Positions 47,120 through 56,268 of a stretch of DNA of 64,000 bases are shown here, one piece after another. The position numbers were made by a program, and so were the translations under genes. The number at the start of each line of letters is the position of its first letter. Positions within the stretch are counted from its first letter, which is position 1. Location of the stretch: NCBI RefSeq assembly GCF_030651835.1, contig NZ_JAUSBX010000090.1:62001-126000 (forward strand). The letters are read 5' to 3'. Origin of the DNA: Methylicorpusculum sp. (GTDB lineage Bacteria; Pseudomonadota; Gammaproteobacteria; Methylococcales; Methylomonadaceae). The notes beneath the pieces are model-generated. The model worked only from the letters and a program-made list of their open reading frames with translations, was not told the DNA's origin and did not search any database.

Positions 47120-48607
47120 ATGACACGCGAAGAGTTCAATCAATACGCCCGACAGGGCTTCAATCGTATCCCTGTCAGCCGGGAAATTCTTGCTGATTTG
47201 GACACGCCGCTCAGCGCTTATCTTAAACTGGCTGACGGACCTTATTCCTATCTGTTTGAATCCGTGCATGGCGGAGAACAGTGGGGCCGCTATTCCATTA
47301 TCGGATTGCCTTGCCGCACCCTCGTCAAAATCAACGGCCATAAGATCGAAGTTGAGCATAACGGACAAATTGAGGAATCGGCTACGCACACTAATCCTTT
47401 GGAATGGATTGAATCCTTCAAAGAACGTTACCGTGTCCCGGATATCAAATCCCTGCCTCGATTCAATGGCGGGCTGGTGGGTTATTTCGGCTACGAAACT
47501 ATCGGTTATATAGAGCCGCGGCTGGAATCATCGAATAAGCCGGATCCTTTGGGCACGCCCGATATCCTGTTAATGGTTTCGGAAGAAATGCTGGTTTTCG
47601 ATAATTTGTCCGGAAAAATGCTGCTGCTGACTCACGCCAATCCGGAAGAGGACAACGCGTATGACAATGCATTGACCCGGCTTCGTGAATTGGCCTCCAA
47701 GTTGCGGGAATTAAAAGCCAGACCGCAATCAAACAAGCCCCCCAAACACGTTGAAGAATCGCATTTTGTTTCCGGATTCACGCAACAGGGTTTTGAAGAT
47801 GCAGTGCTCAAGGCCAAGGACTATATTTTTGATGGCGACATTATGCAGGTTGTATTGTCGCAACGCTTATCCATCCCCTATACCGCTTCACCTCTGGATC
47901 TATACCGCGCCCTGCGCTGCCTTAATCCTTCCCCGTACATGTACTTTTTAAATCTGGACGATTTTCATATCGTCGGTTCCTCGCCTGAGATCCTGGTGCG
48001 ACTGGAAGAAGGAACTGTTACGGTCAGGCCCATAGCAGGCACCCGTCCTCGCGGTGCGACGTACGAGCTGGATCTGGCTTTGGAACAGGAGCTGCTGGCT
48101 GATCCAAAAGAATTGGCCGAACATTTGATGCTGATCGATTTGGGTCGCAATGATACAGGACGCGTTGCGGAGATAGGCTCAGTGCAACTCACTGATAAAA
48201 TGATCGTGGAACGGTATTCGCATGTCATGCATATCGTCTCCAACGTCACAGGACAACTGAAAAAAGGCAAAAACGCCTTTGATGTATTGGCTGCTACATT
48301 TCCGGCAGGCACGGTCAGCGGCGCGCCAAAAATACGAGCCATGGAAATCATTGATGAACTGGAACCCGTCAAACGAGGAGTTTATTCAGGCGCTGTGGGT
48401 TATATCGCCTGGTCCGGCAATCTGGATACCGCCATTGCAATACGAACAGCAGTGATCAAGGATCAAACTTTACATATTCAAGCCGGTGCAGGAATTGTTT
48501 ACGATTCGGTGCCAAGAAACGAATGGGATGAGACGATGAATAAAGGCCGGGCTATTTTTCGAGCGGTCAGTATGGCAGAGGCTGGGCTGGAAGGAGATCC
48601 GTCATGA
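47120..48607 (+). CDS. trpE: Anthranilate synthase component I
   Basis: A TrpE of about 495 aa. The N-terminal half has the feedback region ([28 protein letters not shown]); the C-terminal chorismate-binding half has [72 protein letters not shown] and [13 protein letters not shown]. It makes anthranilate from chorismate with TrpG. The start is the ATG at 47120; an upstream in-frame TTG (47012) gives non-family residues. The stop overlaps trpG by four bases. Confidence 0.97.
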   Translation: MTREEFNQYARQGFNRIPVSREILADLDTPLSAYLKLADGPYSYLFESVHGGEQWGRYSIIGLPCRTLVKINGHKIEVEHNGQIEESATHTNPLEWIESFKERYRVPDIKSLPRFNGGLVGYFGYETIGYIEPRLESSNKPDPLGTPDILLMVSEEMLVFDNLSGKMLLLTHANPEEDNAYDNALTRLRELASKLRELKARPQSNKPPKHVEESHFVSGFTQQGFEDAVLKAKDYIFDGDIMQVVLSQRLSIPYTASPLDLYRALRCLNPSPYMYFLNLDDFHIVGSSPEILVRLEEGTVTVRPIAGTRPRGATYELDLALEQELLADPKELAEHLMLIDLGRNDTGRVAEIGSVQLTDKMIVERYSHVMHIVSNVTGQLKKGKNAFDVLAATFPAGTVSGAPKIRAMEIIDELEPVKRGVYSGAVGYIAWSGNLDTAIAIRTAVIKDQTLHIQAGAGIVYDSVPRNEWDETMNKGRAIFRAVSMAEAGLEGDPS

Positions 48608-49191
48608 GTGTAAAAGTAGTGATGATCGACAATTACGACTCCTTCACTTACAACCTGGTGCAGTATTTGGGTGAACTGGATGCCGAGGTCATCGTGGTCC
48701 GCAATGACGAAGCGAGTATCGCCGATATCGAAGGCATTGCGCCCGATAAAATCGTCATATCTCCAGGACCTTGCACGCCCAAGGAGGCCGGCATTTCGGT
48801 GGAAGCCATCCTTAAATTCGCTGGACGCCTGCCGATTCTGGGCGTCTGCCTGGGCCATCAAAGTATCGGCTATGCTTTTGGCGGCCATATTATCCATGCC
48901 AAAAGTATTATGCACGGCAAAACGTCTTTGGTTTATCACAAGAATCAGGGCGTATTTAAAAGTTTGAATAACCCGTTTACCGCAACGCGTTACCATTCTT
49001 TAGTGATTGATCAGGCGAGTTTACCCGATTGTCTTGAAGTCACAGCCTGGACAGAGGACGAACAGGGCAATCTTGATGAAATAATGGGCGTCAGGCATAA
49101 AACGATGCCGATTGAGGGTGTACAATTTCACCCGGAATCGATTTTGACCGAGCATGGCCACGATATGCTCAGAAATTTTTTGCAGGGATGA
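48604..49191 (+). CDS. trpG: Anthranilate synthase component II (glutamine amidotransferase)
   Basis: A class I amidotransferase of 195 aa with [14 protein letters not shown] at the N-terminus, nucleophile C82 ([16 protein letters not shown]) and the C-terminal His-Glu pair in [13 protein letters not shown]. It supplies ammonia to TrpE, and in many bacteria also to PabB. Translationally coupled to trpE. Confidence 0.97.
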   Translation: MSVKVVMIDNYDSFTYNLVQYLGELDAEVIVVRNDEASIADIEGIAPDKIVISPGPCTPKEAGISVEAILKFAGRLPILGVCLGHQSIGYAFGGHIIHAKSIMHGKTSLVYHKNQGVFKSLNNPFTATRYHSLVIDQASLPDCLEVTAWTEDEQGNLDEIMGVRHKTMPIEGVQFHPESILTEHGHDMLRNFLQG

Positions 49192-49289
49192 TGTCCGGGA
49201 TTTCCGCAAGGCTTCGGATTGCCAAGCTAAACATCAACCTATGCTTGCCGGTTTTTTAAAGCGCGGGCTTCGGCGATGACTTTTTGTAT

Positions 49290-49988
49290 TCAACGAAAAT
49301 ATAAAGTCTTGATCTTCAGCATTGCATCATCCAAAACATCAATAGCATCTTCGCAGCTTATCAAGGACTTTTCGTTTTCAAGAATATGATCAGCCAGCTG
49401 ACTAATCGCATACCAGTGATAGGGATGATCTACAAACCTAAACGCCTCTAAAAACAGGCTATTGAGCTTTTCTAGGCGTTTATCCTTATCTCCGATAAAC
49501 CCATCCAAATACTCTGCTACTCGCTCAAGATCTGATGATCCCCCGTAATACTTAAGGGCTTCCACATTGATCAGTCTTGCATTAAAGCATTCATCATCCA
49601 ATTGAGCGACATACTTGGCTTCAGCCAAAGGTCCCGCCAATATATTGATAATATCCGCCTCATAAGCGACTTGATAAGCGTGCAATTGATGATCGGAAAA
49701 ATAACGGCTACTTTCTATAACCGATACCGGCAAACTGCCGATTAAATGCCCACCTTCAACCGTTGCCAGCCAATTCGATTTTGACCGTTCCAATGCGTCA
49801 TGATTTGCCCCTTCCTCTGAACATAAATTGCCAATAGTGATTTGAAAAAATACCGGTGGTAGATTTTTTAGACGGTTACTCAAATGAATGGCCGCCGCAT
49901 GCCCTGCCTCATGGTAGGCGGTGCGGGCAATCAATTCTTCCTGGACTAAAGGTATTGAATTATCAATCTGTTGGTAATTTCTTTTCAT
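49290..49988 (-). CDS. Free-standing M41 (FtsH-like) peptidase domain protein
   Basis: 232 aa, no membrane helix and no AAA module. It opens with the FtsH-type zinc motif H26-EAG-H30 (TAYHEAGHAAAIHLSNRL), followed by a stretch that matches the FtsH region carrying the further metal ligand (INILAGPLAEAKYVAQ, compare [10 protein letters not shown] in FtsH), and helical SDLERVAEYLDGF. So the protease half of FtsH stands alone. Whether it cleaves proteins without an unfoldase is unknown. The ATG is preceded by AGGGTACCC. Monocistronic. Confidence 0.82.
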   Translation of the reverse strand: MKRNYQQIDNSIPLVQEELIARTAYHEAGHAAAIHLSNRLKNLPPVFFQITIGNLCSEEGANHDALERSKSNWLATVEGGHLIGSLPVSVIESSRYFSDHQLHAYQVAYEADIINILAGPLAEAKYVAQLDDECFNARLINVEALKYYGGSSDLERVAEYLDGFIGDKDKRLEKLNSLFLEAFRFVDHPYHWYAISQLADHILENEKSLISCEDAIDVLDDAMLKIKTLYFR

Positions 49989-50563
49989 GGGTACCCTCTG
50001 TCTTGAAAAAGAATGCGGTTAAATAAATCAACCGCATGTAATGAGGAAGGTTATCAACCCTTGAATACTCAACAAAGTTACGTCAATCAAGAGTTTTAAA
50101 TAGTGTAGTATCAGCGAGTGGTTATGCAAATGTGGCATATTGACGCGTGACGATATGCCACAGCCATTGGCACAATTATTGAAGGTATATTATCATTTTG
50201 CCTTGATCACTATCGGACAAAGCTAGATAAACCAAGGGGTTGACAACGAAAACCCGAGATTTGCACCATTTTTTCAGCTTAAGAATGAGGCAAATAACAC
50301 AGCAGAATGAGTCTATTCACGCTAATCCCTTCAGGCTAACGCCTAATCCCGGCAGACTACAGCATTGACTTTTTATAAAAAAATGATATGCGTTTAAACA
50401 TTTGAATCAAAATGCATACAGTTATAAAAAGTGATCCCGGATTCTTACCTTAATTTAGCGCCACCATGACAAGCATGAACGATAAACGAGAATATGTGTC
50501 TCAAAGTGGCGGATAACCAGCCTAAATCAACACCTTTGATCCCTGTTCAGCGAGGAAATAACC
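49989..50563. other. Non-coding gap with a strong inverted repeat
   Basis: About 575 bases between the divergent M41-like gene and msrA. It holds the 10-bp inverted repeat at 50131-50162 (listed). A TGGCAC at 50168 recalls a sigma-54 -24 box, but the -12 box lacks the GC. No gene seen. Confidence 0.5.
50131..50162. promoter_or_regulatory. Perfect 10-bp inverted repeat, possible operator
   Basis: TGTGGCATAT (50131-50140) and ATATGCCACA (50153-50162) around the 12-base centre TGACGCGTGACG, about 140 bases upstream of the M41-like peptidase start and 400 upstream of msrA. It could be an operator or an RNA hairpin. Confidence 0.45.
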
Positions 50564-51202
50564 ATGTTCTCATTTTTAAACCAGAAGCTGTCAAAACCAT
50601 TATCTTCTGAATCATTGCCGGGCCGCGACCAACCGCTGCCCATTATCAACAAGCACTGCGTTAATGGGCATCCCATTGCGCCGCCTTTTCCACAAGACAT
50701 GCAAACGATACTGTTTGGCATGGGCTGTTTCTGGGGAGCAGAAAGAAAATTCTGGCAAACCCCTGGCGTATTCAGCACCGCAGTGGGTTATTCCGGCGGC
50801 AATACCAAAAACCCGACTTACGAAGAAGTATGCAGCGGTCTAACGGGGCATAGTGAGGTAGTTCTTGTGGTCTATTCTGCTGACGACATCAGTTTCGAAA
50901 GCTTGCTTAAAATCTTCTGGGAATCTCATAATCCTACTCAGGGAATGCGGCAGGGAAATGACACCGGCACTCAGTATAGATCCTGTATTTATACTTATTC
51001 GGATACTCAGCTTAATACTGCATTGGCGTCAAAAGAACATTATCAAACCCGATTAACTCAAAGCGGATTACCCCTTATTACCACTGAAATAGAACCTGTT
51101 GATATATTTTATTATGCTGAAACATATCACCAGCAATACCTTCACAAAAACCCGGACGGATATTGTGGTTTAAAAGGCATAGGCGTTTGTTTTGAATCAT
51201 AG
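50564..51202 (+). CDS. msrA: Peptide-methionine (S)-S-oxide reductase
   Basis: 212 aa. The MsrA motif G-C55-FWGAE is present, with [33 protein letters not shown] and [25 protein letters not shown]; the C-terminal cysteines serve as resolving residues. It repairs S-methionine sulfoxide with thioredoxin. The ~45-residue N-terminal extension ([13 protein letters not shown]) is as in E. coli MsrA, with no signal peptide. Confidence 0.96.
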   Translation: MFSFLNQKLSKPLSSESLPGRDQPLPIINKHCVNGHPIAPPFPQDMQTILFGMGCFWGAERKFWQTPGVFSTAVGYSGGNTKNPTYEEVCSGLTGHSEVVLVVYSADDISFESLLKIFWESHNPTQGMRQGNDTGTQYRSCIYTYSDTQLNTALASKEHYQTRLTQSGLPLITTEIEPVDIFYYAETYHQQYLHKNPDGYCGLKGIGVCFES

Positions 51203-51236
51203 AAAGATAATCAATTGCCAAATTTCAGGCAAAAAA

Positions 51237-51258
51237 AAGCGGTTCAAAAAAACCGCTT
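51237..51258. terminator. Stem-loop after msrA
   Basis: AAGCGGTT (51237-51244) pairs with AACCGCTT (51251-51258), loop CAAAAA, preceded by an A-run. On the minus strand this forms a hairpin followed by U's; on the plus strand the U-tract is missing. It probably ends msrA transcription only weakly. Confidence 0.45.
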
Positions 51259-51360
51259 ATAAAGATATTAGGAAGGATATAACGCAACTTTTAGCTGAGG
51301 GGTCAAATTGGTTCCCTTAAAAGTTAGGTTAATAATAGCAACACTATTTGCAAGAAAAAA

Positions 51361-51377
51361 TGTGACATATTGTCGCA
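51361..51377. promoter_or_regulatory. RegA/PrrA-like box upstream of regB
   Basis: TGTGACATATTGTCGCA is an imperfect inverted repeat of the GCGNC-Nx-GNCGC kind bound by RegA/PrrA regulators, ~225 bases before the regB start. The left half is GTGAC rather than GCGRC. Autoregulation is inference. Confidence 0.4.
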
Positions 51378-51544
51378 CTCACAATAACAAGGAAGTATCC
51401 TGGCTATTTAAGCCCCCAAACTGCGCCGACTTACCGGGCATAAGGGATTCAACATCGCTTAAATCCTGTTCTCTAAACTACCCAGAACCAGTATATATGC
51501 CGAGATAATATTCAAACACCATAAAATTCATTACTGATTTACCG

Positions 51545-51567
51545 AGTTGAAGTACGATAGCTATAAA
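51545..51567 (+). promoter_or_regulatory. Promoter-like motif shared with the glucan synthase upstream region
   Basis: Begins AGTTGAAGTACGATAG and ends CTATAAA, 34 bases before the regB start. It matches 16408-16430 at 20 of 23 positions. The TATAAA could be the -10 box of the regB promoter. Confidence 0.4.
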
Positions 51568-51601
51568 ATATTTAATCCGTTTATGCATCAGGCCAACAAA
51601 C

Positions 51602-53041
51602 ATGTTTTCTCAAGTATTGCCTAAATCAGAAATATCAGCTCGCCAAAACCTGAAATGGCTATTCATTCTCAGAAACCTGATGATGGCCGGTGAAGCCTTA
51701 CTTATCATCATTTCAGTTCAGGGGTTAAACATAAGATTGCCGCATGAGCAGCTTTGGCTTGTAATTTTATCCATTGGAGCAGTCAATTTATATACCTGGA
51801 TGCGCCTCAGGACAGATGATCCTGTCACCGAACTCGAAATATTTTCACAACTCGTCATTGATGTTTTAGGTATCGCTTCCCTGCTTTATCTGACAGGCGG
51901 GGCATCTAACCCTATTATTTGGGTCTTTTTGATGCCGTTAATCATCACAGCGATCATGTTGCCACATAACTATGCCTGGTATATGGTCATTTTAACGACA
52001 TCCATGTATACCATCCTGATTGCTTACAACATACCACTACCCTCTATCGAACCTCATATGCCGTCGATAGAGCCGGATATAGCCGCACTGGAAATTTACC
52101 AGGCCGATATGCAGCATTCGGCTAAAGAGCATTATCAAATACTTCGCAAAGCTCATGAACTGAAGGACCATCATTATTTTAATCTGCATATATTTGGCAT
52201 GTGGTTCGGCTTTGTATTTAGTGCGGGTCTGGTGGCTTTTTTTGTTGTTGAACTGGCAAGAACACTGAGAGCTCAAGAACGAACGCTCGCTGAAGCCAGG
52301 GAAAATGCATTACGAGATGAGCGCGTAGTATCATTGGGAACGCTGGCAGCCAGTGCCGCGCATGACATCAGTACACCACTGGGAACCATTGCAATAGTCG
52401 CGCATGAGTTAGAAAAAGAATATCCTATACACCGCTTTCCTGACCTTCACCAAAAGACACTGATCATGCAGCAACAGGTTAACCGGTGTAAAGAAGCACT
52501 GTCAGTAATGTCGGCAAGCGCAGGCGAAATGCGAGCCGAGTCCGGACAAATAATGCTGGTTGAAGAATACATTGACGAAGTCATTCGACAATGGCGCGCA
52601 CATAAACCGGAAATCAAACTTAGATTATTCGTCAATCCCTGCGTACCCACGAATGCTAGAATTATCGCAGAACGCACGCTGACCCACTCGCTGATCAATA
52701 TTCTCAATAATGCTGCCGAAGCAACCGAAACGGATCTCGGTATTGAGCTTCATGTTTCCTGGGATCTGGAGCATGTCTACATCAAAATTCGAGACTTTGG
52801 AGCGGGTGTTCCTGATAACATCCTGGAACTTGCTCGAAAACAACCGGTCATCAGCAGTAAACACGGAATGGGCGTAGGACTCTTCCTAACCTGCAGCACA
52901 ATCAGCCGTATCGGCGGCAAGATTGATTTTATAAATTTGGAAACCGGTGGCGCTAGCGTAGAAATAGTGCTGCCATTGCTTGCTATGAGAGATGATCACT
53001 ATGAATCAGGAATTGGAGAAACCACGTCTTTTATTGGTTGA
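51602..53041 (+). CDS. regB: Redox sensor histidine kinase RegB/PrrB
   Basis: 479 aa. Six hydrophobic helices; between them the RegB quinone-binding heptapeptide GGxxNPx (LTGGASNPIIW, residues 99-105, with Ile where RegB has Phe). The H-box is AASAAHDISTPLGTIA (H254), and a cysteine follows 42 residues later (C296, QQVNRCKEAL), equivalent to the redox-active RegB Cys265. The HATPase part has NILNNAAEATE, IRDFGAGVPDN and GMGVGLFLTCSTI. RegB senses quinone pool and oxygen status. It overlaps regA by 41 bases. Confidence 0.93.
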   Translation: MFSQVLPKSEISARQNLKWLFILRNLMMAGEALLIIISVQGLNIRLPHEQLWLVILSIGAVNLYTWMRLRTDDPVTELEIFSQLVIDVLGIASLLYLTGGASNPIIWVFLMPLIITAIMLPHNYAWYMVILTTSMYTILIAYNIPLPSIEPHMPSIEPDIAALEIYQADMQHSAKEHYQILRKAHELKDHHYFNLHIFGMWFGFVFSAGLVAFFVVELARTLRAQERTLAEARENALRDERVVSLGTLAASAAHDISTPLGTIAIVAHELEKEYPIHRFPDLHQKTLIMQQQVNRCKEALSVMSASAGEMRAESGQIMLVEEYIDEVIRQWRAHKPEIKLRLFVNPCVPTNARIIAERTLTHSLINILNNAAEATETDLGIELHVSWDLEHVYIKIRDFGAGVPDNILELARKQPVISSKHGMGVGLFLTCSTISRIGGKIDFINLETGGASVEIVLPLLAMRDDHYESGIGETTSFIG

Positions 53042-53546
53042 TGATGATGAGACGTTTTGTAATGTGCTTAAAAACGCATTGGAAAAGCGTAATTACGAGG
53101 TCATTGTTGCTAATGACGTAGAAAGTGGCATAAAGATGGCCGAAATCAGTGAGCCTGAATATGCTGTTATTGACCTGCGTATCGGTTATCAATCAGGCTT
53201 AGAATTGGTGAAGAAACTGATTTCGTTAGACGGCAACACGCAAATAGTCATGTTGACAGGCTTTGCCAGCATAGCCACGGCTGTAGAAGCGATCAAGCTG
53301 GGCGCCATACACTATTTGACCAAACCCGCTAATGCCGATGAAATCGTTAACGCCCTCAACAAAAATGAAGGGGATACGTCTGTCAGTATTAACGAAAATC
53401 CATTATCGGTTAAACGGTTGGAGTGGGAGCACCTGCAAAAAGTCCTGATGCAACACGATGGAAACATATCAGCAGCCGCTCGCGCACTCAATATGCACCG
53501 CAGAACCTTGCAGAGAAAACTCGAAAAAAGACCCGTCAGGGAATAG
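53001..53546 (+). CDS. regA: Response regulator RegA/PrrA/ActR
   Basis: About 181 aa. Receiver domain (LLLVDDDETFCNVL, phospho-acceptor D58 in YAVIDLRIG, VMLTGFASIATAVEAIKLGAIHYLTKPA) and a Fis-type HTH at the C-terminus (WEHLQKVLMQHDGNISAAARALNMHRRTLQRKL), which is the RegA signature. It controls respiration, carbon fixation and energy genes in response to redox. ATGs at 52992 and 53001 are both possible; 53001 has the better-spaced GAGA site. Confidence 0.93.
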   Translation: MNQELEKPRLLLVDDDETFCNVLKNALEKRNYEVIVANDVESGIKMAEISEPEYAVIDLRIGYQSGLELVKKLISLDGNTQIVMLTGFASIATAVEAIKLGAIHYLTKPANADEIVNALNKNEGDTSVSINENPLSVKRLEWEHLQKVLMQHDGNISAAARALNMHRRTLQRKLEKRPVRE

Positions 53547-53638
53547 ATCATCACTGACAGAGATTGATGACGGTGCGTCCCTGCACCACCACCGTAAGAA
53601 TTGAACAACTATTTTGATTTAAGGAAGATTATATTTGT

Positions 53639-54550
53639 TTAACTTTTGCCTGTCTTGGATTTAATCCAGGACCACGCAGGACATAACACCTTACCCTTAA
53701 CTAATCCGGTCACTTTTTTTACCAGATAACAAACAACTCCACTCAATTTTGTTTGCTCATCCAATTCCAGTTTTTTAACCGAAAACACTCTGAGTTTCTC
53801 GGATTGTAAAGCTAGACCTTCTACATAAACATAATTGTAAGCCCACATTTCCGAGAGCGATACAAACCACATGAAGGCGAAAGAGGCGCCCATACCGGTA
53901 CCTGCAATAATGACCAGCCAAGCAAACATGGGGTCTAGCTTGGTCAGCCACCATGACAAAATATCGGCGATCAAAAACGCATAAGGCATTCCTATTGCGA
54001 TATTTTTAATCTTATTCGGCGCTGTTTCAGAAAAACTGAAAATAAGCCCCACAAACATAAATATAAAACTGATACCGAACAAATGGATATGTGACACACG
54101 CGTCAATGAAGAGAAAGTCGCACCTTCATCCTGCTCTGTCACAGCTTTCAACTGTTTGAAATCGTTATAGTTAGGAATACTCCCTGATTCGGCGTTATGA
54201 CACATCACGCAGCGTTGCTCGATAATTTTTTTCACACCACTGGACTCATACTCATCTTCCTCTGCACCATCACGTGTCCATTGAATAATGGTAAATCGCT
54301 CTTCTTCAGAAGCATAAGACTTCATGGAACCGTTCAGTTGCGTTTCCATCACGGTACCCGACCGGTTTCCGTAATAACTGTAAACAATGTCGTCAATCGA
54401 CAATCCGAATTTACCGTCAGCCATGCCATGCGTAAAAAGAATCTGGATCAATGCAAAAAGATAACCAATGCCAACGGTTAATAGATAACCGGAAAACAGG
54501 ACTTTGATCGGACTATCCAGATCTTTCAATTGCGCTTTTAATGGATTCAT
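53639..54550 (-). CDS. Membrane protein with periplasmic c-type heme motif
   Basis: About 303 aa, family not named. TM1 (~18-38), a ~115-residue loop with one CxxCH site (C114-VMC-H118, QRCVMCHNAESGS), then three or four helices (SHIHLFGISFIFMFVGLIFSF, IADILSWWLTK, WLVIIAGTGMGASFAFMWFVSL) and a cytosolic tail. The histidine pair in SHIHLFG could be further heme ligands. Likely an electron-transfer or redox-sensing membrane cytochrome. The ATG at 54550 has GGAAAA upstream. It converges with regBA, which may control it; that is inference. Confidence 0.78.
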   Translation of the reverse strand: MNPLKAQLKDLDSPIKVLFSGYLLTVGIGYLFALIQILFTHGMADGKFGLSIDDIVYSYYGNRSGTVMETQLNGSMKSYASEEERFTIIQWTRDGAEEDEYESSGVKKIIEQRCVMCHNAESGSIPNYNDFKQLKAVTEQDEGATFSSLTRVSHIHLFGISFIFMFVGLIFSFSETAPNKIKNIAIGMPYAFLIADILSWWLTKLDPMFAWLVIIAGTGMGASFAFMWFVSLSEMWAYNYVYVEGLALQSEKLRVFSVKKLELDEQTKLSGVVCYLVKKVTGLVKGKVLCPAWSWIKSKTGKS

Positions 54551-55212
54551 ATGTTTTTCCAACTAATTAATAAACTATTTAAAACTCTTGATCATAAATA
54601 CCCATTAACTGGCCGCAAGTTCCTTGGAAGCGCGTTTTTTAATCAACACACCGATAACCCTAGTTGCATTAGCCACACTAAAATGGGCAAGTTATTGTTA
54701 TTTATTACTAAAAGCTATTTGTATACAAATGACGGTGATTTAAAATCAGGATGCATACGGCTCAGTTAAGATTCAACATGATTTAATCATAGACCGTCTG
54801 CAATAATCAGGCCTTCAGCTCTAAAATCCCAGGCACACAATGTCCTCTGGCGCTATAAGTCATGCCTTTAAAATTCTCCAGCCTGTTAAACCTTGATACC
54901 GGGTGAAACGCGCACCCAAGCAGTGCAAACCATGTGCCCATGGAGCCTTAAAATTGTGCAAGCATAGGGAACCTTATTGCTTTTGCTCATCTTTTCAGCG
55001 GGTAGCTACTCGCCCGTTTTGAATTAAGAGTGCAGGTAATAAGCAGATACTTCAGCTGGTACAAAGTGGCTAAATGATACGGCCCAAAAACCGTTGAAAT
55101 GAAAAGTGCTTCGATCAATTCATTGGATATACAACTAACTCACGGCCCTGTATTCGTAAACTTACGCTTTATTTCTTGCAGATAATGCTGGACAGACTAA
55201 ATGTAACAAACA
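54551..55212. other. Non-coding gap with a palindrome
   Basis: About 660 bases. A perfect 14-bp palindrome ATTTGTATACAAAT lies at 54717-54730, 167 bases upstream of the heme membrane-protein gene, and may be a regulator site. I see no gene; a 72-codon plus-strand frame at 54551 lacks a ribosome site and family character. 54780-55200 shows nothing recognisable. Confidence 0.5.
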
Positions 55213-55650
55213 TTAAATTTTCTTTAATACAACCGGACGAGAAAAATAAGGAAAAAAGAAAGAAGCCTGCATTTTATTGATTACCCATAACGTCACACCC
55301 AAGCTCAAAAACGACACACCTGCCACCGTTAAATCCGGTTTATCATAATCGGGCGGGAGTAATTCCTGAACACTGATCCCCACCAATACCATGACCACCA
55401 GAGGCGCCAAGTATAAAAGCATGGACGCTCGAATTAAGACACTTTCCTGAATGCCGATGACCACTTCATCACCCGTTCTTAAATCAATATCGCTATCGAC
55501 CTCAACAGATCTTTTACGGATCATCTTACTCAATACTGACGTTGAACAAGAGCCATTTTGCTTACAGCTGCCGCAGCCGGAAGCGGGCTTACTCTCAACC
55601 CAGACATGGTGATTTTCGACTTTTGAAACTACTGCTGTTTCTTCTATCAT
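55213..55650 (-). CDS. rseC: SoxR-reducing-system / sigma-E modulator protein RseC
   Basis: 145 aa. The cysteine cluster CGSCKQNGSC near residues 26-35 and two central helices (MLLYLAPLVVMVLVGISVQ, VAGVSFLSLGVTLWVINKM) are the RseC layout. RseC works with the Rsx/Rnf complex to reduce SoxR or modulates sigma-E. It normally follows rpoE-rseAB; here it is alone beside a GNAT gene. Confidence 0.92.
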   Translation of the reverse strand: MIEETAVVSKVENHHVWVESKPASGCGSCKQNGSCSTSVLSKMIRKRSVEVDSDIDLRTGDEVVIGIQESVLIRASMLLYLAPLVVMVLVGISVQELLPPDYDKPDLTVAGVSFLSLGVTLWVINKMQASFFFPYFSRPVVLKKI

Positions 55651-55762
55651 TGCGAATACCCAATGCTAAGATTCGTTAATGATTCACATTCTACCCTGAC
55701 TTTAAGAAATGCTAAAAAATTCCGTCCTGCAATTTGACGATAGAACCGGTTTACGGCATGGG

Positions 55763-56221
55763 TTAATCCAGAAAAATACGAAACGGGATCATGGGTGACT
55801 TTGTAAAGCCATGGCTTTGATAAAAATGATGAGCTGAAAAACAATCATGATCGGTTAGTAAAGTAATGCGCTTGCAGCCTTTTTGCCTTGCGGTTTCAAT
55901 CGCACACATCAACAACTGCGAACCGATACCTTGCTTACGATGATCAGGCATAACGACCATGTCTTCGAGCAAACCCACCCGATTACCCAGAGCAGTCGAC
56001 ACGGTAAACAACAAACTGACCATACCGACAACATTCAGGCGCGATCGGGCCACAAGTATCAATCCAGACTCAGGTTTATCGATTATTAAGCGCAAACCGC
56101 GTTGTTGCGCATCGCTATCCGGCGTGAACTCTGCCTCCTGCGAAAACAAAATCGCCAACAAGCCGCAAAGCGCAGGAATATCACTGGCTAATGCCGGTGT
56201 TATGTTAATGTTTGAATTCAT
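55763..56221 (-). CDS. GNAT family N-acetyltransferase
   Basis: 152 aa with the acetyl-CoA-binding motif A (LLEDMVVMPDHRKQGIGSQLLMCAIETARQKGC) and the C-terminal SAHHFYQSHGFTKSP. Substrate unknown. No neighbours specify one. Confidence 0.92.
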   Translation of the reverse strand: MNSNINITPALASDIPALCGLLAILFSQEAEFTPDSDAQQRGLRLIIDKPESGLILVARSRLNVVGMVSLLFTVSTALGNRVGLLEDMVVMPDHRKQGIGSQLLMCAIETARQKGCKRITLLTDHDCFSAHHFYQSHGFTKSPMIPFRIFLD

Positions 56222-56268
56222 TATTTCGCCCTTAAGTTAAGCGCTATTCGCATCTCGCTTAGTCCAGG

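Larger units (their letters stand above)
51203..51601. other. Regulatory gap between msrA and regB
   Basis: About 400 bases with no gene. It holds the msrA hairpin, an inverted repeat TGTGAC-ATATT-GTCGCA at 51361-51377 and the promoter-like motif at 51545-51567. A 66-codon frame at 51308 has no family character. Confidence 0.5.

Noticed and set aside
50168-50183. Sigma-54-like box TGGCAC-N5-TTGA
   Set aside because: The -12 element lacks the essential GC and the site is ~380 bases from the msrA start.
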